Assembly (NCBI RefSeq): GCF_004799495.1
Contig: NZ_SSMY01000008.1
Location: 1 to 64,000, forward strand
From: Sphingomonas sp.
Lineage (GTDB): Bacteria; Pseudomonadota; Alphaproteobacteria; Sphingomonadales; Sphingomonadaceae
Direction: 5' to 3'
DNA length: 64,000 bases
Part shown: one piece after another, positions 27,541-36,118 of the stretch
Layout: every line of letters starts with the position of its first letter
Numbering within the stretch: the first letter of the stretch is position 1
Made by a program: the position numbers and the translations under genes
The notes under the pieces: model-generated
What the model was told of the DNA's origin: nothing
Databases searched by the model: none
What the model saw: the letters and a program-made list of their open reading frames with translations, nothing else

Positions 27541-28139
27541 GCGACCATCTGACGATCGCGTTCGTCACCGCCGCGCTGCACGACATCGTCCAGGGCGCGG
27601 TGCAGGACGTCGTCCCCGGCGTGGTCGTGCGGGTCGGCCCGCCGCGCGCCGCGACCGCGGGCGAGAAGGAGGTCAGCCTGTGCCTCTATCACCTCACCCC
27701 CAACGCGCAGTTGCGCAACGCCGACCTGCCCACGCGCGACGCGGCGGGCCTATTGGTGGCGCGGCCGCAGATCGCGATCGACCTACACTATCTGATCTCG
27801 TTTTCGAGCGAAGATCATCTCGCCACCGAACTGATGCTGGGCAAGGTGCTGACCGCGCTGCACGCCGCCCCCGTGCTGACCGGCGACGAGCTGCGGCGCA
27901 CCGTGCGCGCGCGCAGCGCCTTTGCGTTCCTGCGCGACTCCGACCTGCCGCGCCAGCTCGATCGGATCAAGATCGTGCCGGAGACGCTGAGCCTCGACGA
28001 ACTGTCCAAATTGTGGAGCGTGTTCTTCCAGATCGCGCACCGCCCCTCGCTGCAATATATCGCGTCGGCGGTGCTGCTCGATGCCGAGGGCCCGCCTGCT
28101 GACGAGCCGCGCCGTGCGCGGTCAGCCGTGACCGCCTGA
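27537..28139 (+). CDS. DUF4255 protein, CIS tail-terminator/cap (Afp16/Pvc16-like)
   Basis: A 200-residue protein matching the Pvc16 N-terminal (DUF4255) family: TIAFVTAALHDIVQGAVQ at the start, VSLCLYHLTPNAQLRN, then IDLHYLISFSSEDHLATELMLGKVLTALH, the most conserved block. In Afp/PVC particles this protein caps the distal end of tube and sheath and stops their growth. Its ATG overlaps the preceding stop; the open frame continuing upstream to 27120 belongs to the previous genes' region and is spurious. Confidence 0.92.
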   Translation: MSDHLTIAFVTAALHDIVQGAVQDVVPGVVVRVGPPRAATAGEKEVSLCLYHLTPNAQLRNADLPTRDAAGLLVARPQIAIDLHYLISFSSEDHLATELMLGKVLTALHAAPVLTGDELRRTVRARSAFAFLRDSDLPRQLDRIKIVPETLSLDELSKLWSVFFQIAHRPSLQYIASAVLLDAEGPPADEPRRARSAVTA

Positions 28140-28140
28140 C

Positions 28141-30042
28141 ATGGCAGAGAGCCCACGCGGCGCGATCGACGATTTGGCCGCCGAGCTGCGGCGGATCGCG
28201 GCGATCCTGCAAGCGTATCGCGACGGCGAGCGCGCTGGCGCGGTGCCTGCTCCCGGCGAGCGGAGCGACGCGCCGCCGCTCGCGCGATTGGCGGCGGCGT
28301 TCGGGCTGGGCGCGTTCGAGCGCGACGTGCTGTTGCTGTGCGCCGGGATGGAACTCGATGCGCAGTGCGCCGCGCTGGTGTCCGAGCTCCAGGCCGGTGC
28401 GCCGCCCAATTTCGCGCTCGCGCTCGCGGCGCTGCCCGATGCGCACTGGAGCGCGACGTTGCCCGATTCGCCGCTCCGCCACTGGCAATTGGTCAAGCTC
28501 GGCGACGGGCCATCGCTGGTCGGCGCGCCGCTCCGGATCGACGAGCGCATTCTGCATCATCTGACCGGGCTCGATCCACTCGATGCGACGCTCGCCGCGA
28601 TCGCCGAGCCGGTCCGCCCGGCCGGCGAGCTCGCGCCGCCGCACCGTGCCGTCGCCGAGCGGATCGCCGCGGTCTGGCAATCGTCCGTGCCCGCCGACAC
28701 GGTCGTCCAACTGGTCGGTGACGATCGCTCCGCCGCACGCGAAGTCGCGGCCGACGCGGCTCGGCTCCTGTCGGCCGACCTGTTCACCGTCGCAGCACGC
28801 GACTTGCCCGACGATGCCGAGGCGATCGACCGCGTCGCACGGGTGTGGGCGCGCGAAGCACGGCTCGCGCCTCGCCTGTTGATGGTGACGGCGGACGGCG
28901 ACGGCGTGGAAGATCGCGTGCGGCGGCTCGCCGACCGGATCGCCGCGCCGTTGCTGCTGGCCGGACTGCGCCAGCCGGTCGACACGCTGCGCCCGGTGTT
29001 GCGGATCGACGTGCCGCGTCTGACCCCGGCGGAGCAGCTCGCGCTGTGGCGCGACGCGCTCGCCGGCACCGACGGCGCGTCGGAGGACGATCTGCGCGGC
29101 CTCGCTTTTCAGTTCGAACTCGACGTGTCGACGATTCGCAGCGCCCGGCTGGCCGCGGCGGGCGAGCGCGACGACGGCACGCCGATCGCGCGCCGCATCT
29201 GGGCCTATTGCCGCAGCGCGGCGCGCGCGCCGATCGGCGATACGGTTGAGCGCATCGAGCCGCGCGCGACATGGGACCAGCTCGTCCTGCCCGAGCACGA
29301 AATGTCGACGCTGCGCGCGATCGCCGCGCAGGCGCGCGACCGCGCGACCGTCCATGGCGAGTGGGGCATGGCGGGCGCCAGCGCGCGCGGGACGGGCATG
29401 GTCTCGCTGTTCGCCGGGCCGAGCGGCACCGGCAAGACGCTCGCCGCCGAGGTGATCGCGAACGATCTGTCGCTCGACCTCTACCGCATCGACCTGAGCG
29501 CGGTGGTGAACAAATATATCGGCGAGACCGAGAAGAATTTGCGCCGCGTGTTCGACAGCGCCGAAGCAGGCGGCGCCGTGCTGTTGTTCGACGAGGCGGA
29601 TGCCTTGTTCGGCAAGCGCAGCGAGGTGAAGGACAGCCACGACCGCCACGCCAATATCGAAGTCAGCTACCTTCTCCAGCGAGTCGAGGCGTATCGCGGG
29701 GTCGCGATCCTGACGACCAATCTGCGCGAGGCGATCGATCAGGCCTTCCTGCGCCGCCTGCGCTTTCTCGTGCAATTCCCCTTTCCCGACGTGGCCGAGC
29801 GCGCGGCGATCTGGCGGCGGATATTCCCCGCGGCGACGCCGGTGGATGCGCTCGATTACGGACGGCTCGCGCAGCTCAACGTCGCCGGCGGCGGGATTCG
29901 CAACATCGCGCTCAACGCCGCGTTCCTGGCGGCGGCGCGGCGCGCGCCGCTGGCGATGCGCGACATCCGCACCGCAGCCGGAATCGAATATGCCAAGCTC
30001 GACCGCCCGTTGACCGAAACCGAAACGCGGGGGTGGCTATGA
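28141..30042 (+). CDS. CIS-associated AAA+ ATPase (Afp15-like)
   Basis: A 633-residue ATPase. The first 400 residues form the less conserved N-terminal and degenerate ATPase region. The C-terminal AAA+ domain has Walker A GPSGTGKT (Gly426-Thr433), Walker B VLLFDEAD with Asp484/Glu485, sensor 1 ILTTNL and arginine-finger candidates in AFLRRLRFLVQFPFPD. Homologues are a constant component of extracellular CIS clusters and are needed for assembly or cargo loading. It follows the cap gene by one base and overlaps the next gene by four. Confidence 0.93.
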   Translation: MAESPRGAIDDLAAELRRIAAILQAYRDGERAGAVPAPGERSDAPPLARLAAAFGLGAFERDVLLLCAGMELDAQCAALVSELQAGAPPNFALALAALPDAHWSATLPDSPLRHWQLVKLGDGPSLVGAPLRIDERILHHLTGLDPLDATLAAIAEPVRPAGELAPPHRAVAERIAAVWQSSVPADTVVQLVGDDRSAAREVAADAARLLSADLFTVAARDLPDDAEAIDRVARVWAREARLAPRLLMVTADGDGVEDRVRRLADRIAAPLLLAGLRQPVDTLRPVLRIDVPRLTPAEQLALWRDALAGTDGASEDDLRGLAFQFELDVSTIRSARLAAAGERDDGTPIARRIWAYCRSAARAPIGDTVERIEPRATWDQLVLPEHEMSTLRAIAAQARDRATVHGEWGMAGASARGTGMVSLFAGPSGTGKTLAAEVIANDLSLDLYRIDLSAVVNKYIGETEKNLRRVFDSAEAGGAVLLFDEADALFGKRSEVKDSHDRHANIEVSYLLQRVEAYRGVAILTTNLREAIDQAFLRRLRFLVQFPFPDVAERAAIWRRIFPAATPVDALDYGRLAQLNVAGGGIRNIALNAAFLAAARRAPLAMRDIRTAAGIEYAKLDRPLTETETRGWL

Positions 30043-31046
30043 CGCGCGCCTTCGTTCCACGGCCTGCTGCCGCGCCCGCGAAAAAATCGGGCGGTGAGAC
30101 CAGGCCATCGACTGGCCCTTCGCCGCTCGCCGTCCCCGCCTTCTCGCTGGCGCAGATCGCGATCGCGCCGTCGCACGCGGTGATCCAGGCACGGTGGATG
30201 CCGGGCCCCGGTGCGGGCCAGGTGCACTGGGTCGGGCGCTCGGACGAGGCGAGCCGCCCGCCCCCGCCCGACGGGATGGAAGTGGTCGACGTGCCGCTCG
30301 AAACCGGCGTGGAGATGGGGACGGCGAGTGGGCATCGCAGCATGCGCGGGCTCTACACCCAGCCGGACAGCCCGACCGCCGGGTTGGACATGCTGGCGCA
30401 CGCGGCCGCCCTGGCACAACAGAATCGCGGCCTTGCCTATAGCGGCCCGACCGAGCAGCGCGGGCTCGGCCCGCAGCCCGTTCTGGCGACGATTCCGCAC
30501 CGCGACCCCGGCGCGCACCGCACGATCTTTTCGCAGAACAGCGGCTACAGCAGCGCCACCGCCTACAACAATTCGCTCGGCCTCGGGCTTCCGGGGACCA
30601 ACTATCAAATCGGGCATGGCATGGGCCATGGTCAGGGCGGTGCGGCCACGCAGGACATCAACAACCTGGCGACGATCTCGCAGGGCGCGAACGGCGAGAT
30701 GATCCCGTTCGACAATGCGATCTCCGGCAATACCGACGTCGTCGTCAACACATCGTTCAACATGCGTCCCGGTACCCACCGCGCCGAGTCGGTGCACCAG
30801 AGCTTCGCGCACCGCGACTATCCCGACGATCCGTTCCACGACCGCATGATCGACGCCGACCGGCCCCTGCCGAGCAGTTCCGAATGGGATTCGTTCCACC
30901 ATCAGGCATCGCGCTTCGCCCCCGATGCGCTCGACGCCGCGGCGACGATGATCAGCATGACTCGGCCCCGCGCCTCGGATGCTCAGGCCCAACAGGCGCC
31001 GCGCCAGCTCGGCCGCGACGAAGACGAAATGGACGACCGCGAATGA
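30039..31046 (+). CDS. Candidate CIS cargo/effector, nuclease-like
   Basis: A 335-residue protein of unknown family, placed directly after the ATPase, where cargo genes often lie. The N-terminus is disordered and Pro/Ala-rich, then has SHAVIQARW, reminiscent of the VIQ/VVQR segments of CIS-associated toxin proteins. Around residues 185-225, GHGMGHGQGGAATQDINNL is followed by ATISQGANGEMIPFDNAI. The order His-rich turn, Asn-Leu, then Asn and Met recalls the GHLLN...GG...NLxPIT...N pattern of a DNA/RNA-endonuclease-like toxin family. The match is loose and catalytic residues cannot be fixed. The C-terminus is acidic. No signal peptide. Translation is coupled to both neighbours. Confidence 0.7.
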   Translation: MTRAFVPRPAAAPAKKSGGETRPSTGPSPLAVPAFSLAQIAIAPSHAVIQARWMPGPGAGQVHWVGRSDEASRPPPPDGMEVVDVPLETGVEMGTASGHRSMRGLYTQPDSPTAGLDMLAHAAALAQQNRGLAYSGPTEQRGLGPQPVLATIPHRDPGAHRTIFSQNSGYSSATAYNNSLGLGLPGTNYQIGHGMGHGQGGAATQDINNLATISQGANGEMIPFDNAISGNTDVVVNTSFNMRPGTHRAESVHQSFAHRDYPDDPFHDRMIDADRPLPSSSEWDSFHHQASRFAPDALDAAATMISMTRPRASDAQAQQAPRQLGRDEDEMDDRE

Positions 31047-31693
31047 GCCGCGCACGAGGCCCTCGTACGCTCAAAGGGGCACTCGTGACGGTCGATTCGG
31101 CCGATCCGACGCCGCGCGTGATCGCGTTCCGTTACAACCCGTCGACGCTGAAGCGATCGCTCCAGCCGCAGATGGTCGGGGGCGACGACAATGCGCGGTC
31201 GGCGGCGGTGCGGTTCACCGGTCCGCCGTCGCAGATCGTCACGATCGAGATCGAGCTCGACGCGAGCGACGATATCGGCACTGGCCAGCAGGCGGCGGTG
31301 CAATATGCCGCGCTGCCGCAACTCGCCGCGCTCGAACTGCTCGTCTATCCGGCGCTCGCCGCGGTGAAGCAGGCGCAGGGCCAGCTGGCAAGCGGGGTGA
31401 TGGAGATCGCGCCGCTGACCGCGCCGCGCACCTTGTTCGTGTGGGGCCAGAAACGCGTGCTGCCGGTGCGCATCGCGAGCTACGACATTAACGAGGAATT
31501 CTTCGATTCGCGGCTGAACCCGATCCGCGCGACGGTCACGCTGGCGATGCACGTGCTGACCTATGCCGACGTGTCGCCCGACAACCATGCCTATTTCACG
31601 TTCACGGCGTACCAACAGGCGCTCAACACGATCGCTGCCCAGGCGACGGGCGCCGCCGCGCCGTCGATCGGCGTCGATTCGGGCGCGTTGTGA
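31043..31693 (+). CDS. CIS tube-adaptor protein (Afp7-like, first half)
   Basis: A 216-residue member of the CIS tube-protein family (Afp7/Pvc7 N-terminal). It opens with TLKGALVTVDSADPTPRVIAFRYNPSTLKRSL, the characteristic start in which the protein expects FxYNPxT. The middle TIEIELDASDD and late RVLPVRIASYDINEEFFDSRLNPIRATVTLAMHVLTY complete the fold. It connects the tube to the baseplate hub. In Afp7 a LysM domain is fused at the C-terminus; here the LysM part is the next gene. Its ATG overlaps the effector-candidate stop. Confidence 0.9.
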   Translation: MSRARGPRTLKGALVTVDSADPTPRVIAFRYNPSTLKRSLQPQMVGGDDNARSAAVRFTGPPSQIVTIEIELDASDDIGTGQQAAVQYAALPQLAALELLVYPALAAVKQAQGQLASGVMEIAPLTAPRTLFVWGQKRVLPVRIASYDINEEFFDSRLNPIRATVTLAMHVLTYADVSPDNHAYFTFTAYQQALNTIAAQATGAAAPSIGVDSGAL

Positions 31694-31703
31694 GGAGGCG
31701 CTG

Positions 31704-32003
31704 ATGGCCGACCCCCGCGACCGCTACGCCGCCATCGGCAATCTGCGCTGCGTCACCGACGACGGCATGGCAATAGTCTACAAGAAGCGGCGCTTCCTGC
31801 CGCGCGTCGACCCCGACGCCGCCGGCTCGACCGTCGTGCCGCGCCAGGGCGACCGGCTCGACCTGATCGCGGCGCGGACGCTTGGCGACCCCTTGCTGTT
31901 CTGGCGGATCGCCGATGCCAATCTCACGCTCGACCCGTTCGACCTCATCGAGCCCAACGAGGCGCTGACCATCCCGCTCCTGCGGCCCTCCGGGACGTCG
32001 TGA
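31704..32003 (+). CDS. LysM-like CIS baseplate protein (Afp7 C-terminal half equivalent)
   Basis: A 99-residue protein starting at an ATG well served by GAGGAGG. It contains QGDRLDLIAARTLGDPLLFWRIADAN, a LysM-like fold typical of the small gpX-type proteins or C-terminus of Afp7, which encircle the hub. Predicted position is in the baseplate, next to the tube-adaptor. The stop overlaps the hub gene's GTG. Confidence 0.86.
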   Translation: MADPRDRYAAIGNLRCVTDDGMAIVYKKRRFLPRVDPDAAGSTVVPRQGDRLDLIAARTLGDPLLFWRIADANLTLDPFDLIEPNEALTIPLLRPSGTS

Positions 32004-33151
32004 TCATGACCGCGCCGAACAATATCAAGCTCGAGCTGTGGCTCGGCTCGATGATCGCGACGCCCGCCTCGGCCGCGATCATGGAACGGCTCGACAGCGT
32101 CGAGGTGACGTGCGCCGACAACGCACCGCGATCGTTCAGGCTGACCTTCAAGATGGATCGCGCGGCAACGCCGTCGGCCGATTTCGCGTTGTTGAGCGGT
32201 GGCGATCTCGCGCCGTGGAACCGCGTCGTCGTCAGCGTCGGGCTGGGATCGGGGTCGCAGATCCTGATCGACGGCTTCATCACCCAGCACGAACTGTCGC
32301 ACGACGGGCCGTTCGCCGGGACAGTGCTCAACGTCATCGGCGAGGACGTCAGCATCCTGATGGACCGCGTCCAGTTCTCGCTCGAATACCCGCAGATGGG
32401 CGATTCGCTGATCGCGCTGACGGTGCTCGCCAAATACGGGCTGATCGGCGTGGTACCTGAAGTGCTGCCGACCGCGGCCGATCTGACCCCACTCGTGTTG
32501 GAGCGCATCCCGCAGCAGAACGCGACCGACCGCGCCTATCTGCGCGAACTGGCGGCGCCGCACGGGTACATGTTCCATGTCAGGCCCGGTCCGGAGCCGA
32601 TGACCAACATCGCCTATTGGGGCCCGCCGCTCAACGTCGGGTCGGTGAAACCGGCACTGTCGGTCGATCTCGGCCCGAGCACCAATGTCGATCGAATCAG
32701 CTTCCGGCTCGATTCGCTTGCGCCGATCCAGCTCTACGGCATGGTGCAGGACAACGAGACCGAGATCGATGCGCCGCTGGTCACGCTGGGCAGCTCGCGT
32801 ATGCCACCGCTCTCGACCGATCCGGCGCTCAATCCGATCGGCCTGCTCCAGCGGCGCGACCTGTTCACCGATCCGCGGCTGGGATATTTTCAGGCACTCG
32901 CGAGCGCGCAAGCGACAACCGACGTGTCGACCGATCAGGCCGTGACCGCGCAGGGCGAGGTCGACACGTTGCGGTACGGCGCGGTGCTCGAAGCGCCCGG
33001 GCTGGTCGACGTGCGCGGCGCGGGAACGAGCTACGATGGCCGCTACCGCGTCAAGACGGTAACGCATTCGCTTGCGCGCGGACGGTATCAGCAATCCTTC
33101 ACACTGGCGCGCGAAGGCACCGGCAGCACGATCGATCGGGTGGCGGCATGA
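32000..33151 (+). CDS. Baseplate hub protein (gpD/gp27-like, Afp8 N-terminal half)
   Basis: A 383-residue hub protein. It starts with KLELWLGSMIATPASAAIMERLDSVEVTC, then RSFRLTFKMD, ILIDGFITQHELSHD, and a distal DGRYRVKTVTHSLARGRYQQSFTLAREG, the order seen in phage late-control gpD/gp27 and VgrG hubs, which join the tube to the spike. Hub and spike are separate genes here, whereas Afp8/VgrG fuse them. The start is a GTG at 32000 overlapping the LysM gene or the ATG at 32006; neither has a strong ribosome site. Confidence 0.88.
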   Translation: MIMTAPNNIKLELWLGSMIATPASAAIMERLDSVEVTCADNAPRSFRLTFKMDRAATPSADFALLSGGDLAPWNRVVVSVGLGSGSQILIDGFITQHELSHDGPFAGTVLNVIGEDVSILMDRVQFSLEYPQMGDSLIALTVLAKYGLIGVVPEVLPTAADLTPLVLERIPQQNATDRAYLRELAAPHGYMFHVRPGPEPMTNIAYWGPPLNVGSVKPALSVDLGPSTNVDRISFRLDSLAPIQLYGMVQDNETEIDAPLVTLGSSRMPPLSTDPALNPIGLLQRRDLFTDPRLGYFQALASAQATTDVSTDQAVTAQGEVDTLRYGAVLEAPGLVDVRGAGTSYDGRYRVKTVTHSLARGRYQQSFTLAREGTGSTIDRVAA

Positions 33152-33996
33152 GCATCGTTCCGCCACGCGACGGCGAGCTGCGTTTCGTCGGCAAGTTCCG
33201 CGGCAAGGTGATCGAAAATATCGACCCGCTGTTCCAGGGGCGGATCATGGCCGACGTGCCCGACATTCCCGGCTCGCTGACCAACTGGGCGCTCCCCTGC
33301 ACGCCCTACGCCGGACCCGATGTCGGCTTCTACGCGATCCCGCCGATCGGCGCGAACGTGTGGATCGAGTTCGAGCGCGGCGACCCCAATTACCCGATCT
33401 GGGCGGGGTGCTTCTGGGGTCCCGAGGACATCCTCCACGTGCCCGAGCCGCCGCCGCCCGAGGTGAAGGTCTTCAAGACCGAGTTCATCACGATGATCCT
33501 CAACGACCTGCCCGAAATCGGCGGTTTCACGCTGCAATGCATGCCGGCGGCAGTCGACATCCCGCTCACCATGACGTTCAATTCGACCGGGATCACGATC
33601 GATTGCCCCGAATCGGTGATCGAGATGACGCCCGCCAGCATCACGCTGACCGTGCCCGAATCGATCGTCGAGATGACCCCGGAGAGCATCACGCTGACGG
33701 TGCCGGAGTCAGTGATCGCCATGACGCCCGAGGCGACCTCGATCGCGGTGCCGGCGTCCTCGATCGACCTGACCGCCGAGGCGATCGAGATCGAATCGAT
33801 CGAGGTCAGCGTCACCGGCGAAACCAACATCGCGCCCGTCCTGACGGTCGAGGGCGAAACCAATTGCGCGGGCGCGCTGACCGTCGAAGGCGAGACCAAC
33901 ATGGCCGGGGCGCTGACCGTCGAGGGCGCGGTCGCGATCGCCGGCGGACTGGCGGTCGAAGGCGGCGGAGAGATCGACGGGGCGCCGATCATATGA
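33148..33996 (+). CDS. Central spike (gpV/gp5 OB fold with C-terminal beta-helix repeats)
   Basis: A 282-residue spike. Residues 10-90 form the OB fold of gpV/gp5 (FRGKVIENIDPLFQGRIMADVP, then PPIGANVWIEFERGDPNYPIWAGCFWG). From about residue 150 there are repeats of ITLTVPES-xxMTPE type, then TVEGETNxAGAL-type repeats of roughly 12 residues, consistent with a trimeric beta-helical needle. No PAAR-repeat protein follows, so the spike may sharpen itself or the tip gene is elsewhere. Its ATG overlaps the hub stop and its stop overlaps the gp25 start. Confidence 0.92.
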   Translation: MSIVPPRDGELRFVGKFRGKVIENIDPLFQGRIMADVPDIPGSLTNWALPCTPYAGPDVGFYAIPPIGANVWIEFERGDPNYPIWAGCFWGPEDILHVPEPPPPEVKVFKTEFITMILNDLPEIGGFTLQCMPAAVDIPLTMTFNSTGITIDCPESVIEMTPASITLTVPESIVEMTPESITLTVPESVIAMTPEATSIAVPASSIDLTAEAIEIESIEVSVTGETNIAPVLTVEGETNCAGALTVEGETNMAGALTVEGAVAIAGGLAVEGGGEIDGAPII

Positions 33997-34349
33997 ACCG
34001 CCAAATCGCCTTTCCCTATCGGCTCGCACCGTCCGGCCAGACCGAGACGAGCGATCTCGACGATTATATCCGCGATCTGCTCGCACAAATCGTCTTCACC
34101 GATCCCGGCGAGCGCGTGAACCGCCCCGATTTCGGGTGCTCGCTGCGGCGGCTGGTCTTCACCGACGGGCGCAGCGAGACGACCGCCGCGGTCGAGGCGC
34201 TGATCCATAGCGCCCTCCGGCAGTGGGTCGGCGAAGTCGTTCAGATCCAGCAAGTCGACGTGACGACGGCCGATTCGCTCGTCGCGGTGACGATCGGCTA
34301 TCTCGACGTACATTCGCAGACGCTGCGGCGCGTGACGTTGACGACGTGA
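33993..34349 (+). CDS. GPW/gp25 family baseplate wedge protein
   Basis: A 118-residue gp25-like protein (Afp9 equivalent). It begins FPYRLAPSGQTETSDLDDYIRDLLAQIVFTDPGERVNRPDFGC, containing the conserved GERV-RPxFG block, and ends in a short beta strand TIGYLDVHSQTLRRVTL. gp25 proteins join the baseplate wedge to the first sheath ring. Coupled to the spike gene by ATGA and two bases from the next start. Confidence 0.94.
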   Translation: MNRQIAFPYRLAPSGQTETSDLDDYIRDLLAQIVFTDPGERVNRPDFGCSLRRLVFTDGRSETTAAVEALIHSALRQWVGEVVQIQQVDVTTADSLVAVTIGYLDVHSQTLRRVTLTT

Positions 34350-34351
34350 CG

Positions 34352-36118
34352 ATGGCCGATCCGCTCGCTTCCGCAGTCCATCAGGACGTGCATTTCCTGG
34401 CGAAGGACTATGCCGCGTTTCGCGCGCTGATGCTCGACGACCTCGCCGCCAATTCGCGCGACGCGGCCACCCAGCATCCCGCCAATATCGACGTCGCTTT
34501 GGTCGAAGTGCTCGCCTATGTCGCCGATTATCTGAGCTATTATCAGGACGCGGTCGCGACCGAGGCCTATCTCGAGACCGCGCGGCGGCGAGTGTCGGTG
34601 CGACGGCATGCGCGGTTGCTCGACTACCCGCTCAACGAAGGCTGCAACGCGCGGACGTGGGTGCACCTCGAGACCGCGGGGGACGGCGTCGTCGTCCCGG
34701 CGGGCACCGCGCTCGCGACAAAGATCGCCACGATCGACACGCCACGCATCGCCCGCGACGCCACGGCGATGGCAACGGTGTTCGAGACGATGCACGCCGT
34801 GACGCTGGTGAAGGGACATAATCGCTTCCATCCCTCGATCGCGACGGCACTACTGCATCCGGGGGACGATCGGACCCAGATCGCCGGGCGTTGGCCAGCC
34901 TTGGCAGCGGGCGACGTACTGGTGATCGAGCACACCGATGGCTGGGCGCATCCCGTTCGCCTGACCGAGGTCACGGCTGGCGATGGTGTCACGCAGATCG
35001 TCTGGCACGGCGACGACCGCTTGCCGGCAGACACGCCCGCGCGGACTGGCTGGACGTTGCTCGGCAATATCGTGCTCGCCGACCACGGGACATGGCTCGA
35101 CCCCGCGCCGGTCGAACTCGTCGCCGACGGGCGCGGCGATGTCGCGATAGCGTGCGCCGATCTGTGCTTCGCCGAGCCGTACCGCCACGGCGACGCGGTT
35201 TCGCAATCGGCGGCGGCGGCGCAGCAGCAAGACCCGCAGCGCGCCGAACCGCTCATGACGCTCGAAAGGGCGCACCCATCGGCCGGGCCGCGCGCGCCAT
35301 CCTGGACCGCTTGCCGCGACATCCTGCGCGCCAGCGCGTTCGACCGGGTGTTCGCGGTCGAGCCGGTCGATGCCGCGCGCGTGTCCTTGCGCTTCGGCGA
35401 TGGAATAGCGGGCCGCCGCGCCCCGACCGGCCAGCCGATGGCGATGCGCTATCGCCGGGGCGGCGGCGGTGCCGGCAATATTGGCGCCGGCACGTTGGCG
35501 CACATCGTCAGCGACGACGATCGCATCCTCGCGGTGACCAACCCGCTCGCCGCCACCGGCGGCAGCGACGCGCAGAGTATCGACCAGGTGGTGGCGCTGG
35601 CACCCGATGCCCGCCGCAAACAATTGCGATGCGTGACCGACGAGGACTTCGCGGCCGCCGCCCGCCGGCTGAGCGAGGTCGATGCCGTGCTGGTTCGGCG
35701 CACACCGGAATCTCCGGTCGTCGAACTGCGGGTCGTTACACCGCAGGGATATATCGCCGACGCCGACTTTTGCTCCCGGCTCGCCGATGCGATCACCCCC
35801 TTGCTGTTGATCGGCGAAAGCATTCGTATCGCGCCTGCGAAGGTCTTGACGCCGGCGCTCACCATCCGATTGCCCGTCGCGCCGGCCGAACTGGCAGCCG
35901 CGGCGACCGTGGCGCGCACCCAGCTGGTTCGGTCCGTCACGCCCGGTTTCGGCATCGCGCTCGATATCCCGACGATCGAGCGGGCCGTGCCAAACGCCCA
36001 GGTGGTCACGATGGCGCATGCCGGCGACGACGATCTGGCCGCGATCCGGCCGCAGCCCGACGAAATTGTGCGGATCGACCCCTCCCGGTTGACCTTTGTG
36101 GCAGGCCGACAGTCATGA
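34352..36118 (+). CDS. Baseplate J-like wedge protein (Afp11-like)
   Basis: A 588-residue wedge protein. The N-terminal part has the baseplate J-type opening: HFLAKDYAAFRALMLDDLA, then DVALVEVLAYVADYLSYYQDAVATEAYLETARRRVSVRRHARLLDYPL, the signature of the putative baseplate assembly protein family. RFGDGIAGRRAPTG and YRRGGGGAGNIGAG, then VTNPLAATGGSDAQSI and the C-terminal strand repeats (TPALTIRLPV) complete the gpJ core. Wedge proteins form the ring around the hub that triggers contraction. Start ATG 34352 follows the gp25 stop closely; the longer frame overlaps gp25. Confidence 0.92.
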   Translation: MADPLASAVHQDVHFLAKDYAAFRALMLDDLAANSRDAATQHPANIDVALVEVLAYVADYLSYYQDAVATEAYLETARRRVSVRRHARLLDYPLNEGCNARTWVHLETAGDGVVVPAGTALATKIATIDTPRIARDATAMATVFETMHAVTLVKGHNRFHPSIATALLHPGDDRTQIAGRWPALAAGDVLVIEHTDGWAHPVRLTEVTAGDGVTQIVWHGDDRLPADTPARTGWTLLGNIVLADHGTWLDPAPVELVADGRGDVAIACADLCFAEPYRHGDAVSQSAAAAQQQDPQRAEPLMTLERAHPSAGPRAPSWTACRDILRASAFDRVFAVEPVDAARVSLRFGDGIAGRRAPTGQPMAMRYRRGGGGAGNIGAGTLAHIVSDDDRILAVTNPLAATGGSDAQSIDQVVALAPDARRKQLRCVTDEDFAAAARRLSEVDAVLVRRTPESPVVELRVVTPQGYIADADFCSRLADAITPLLLIGESIRIAPAKVLTPALTIRLPVAPAELAAAATVARTQLVRSVTPGFGIALDIPTIERAVPNAQVVTMAHAGDDDLAAIRPQPDEIVRIDPSRLTFVAGRQS

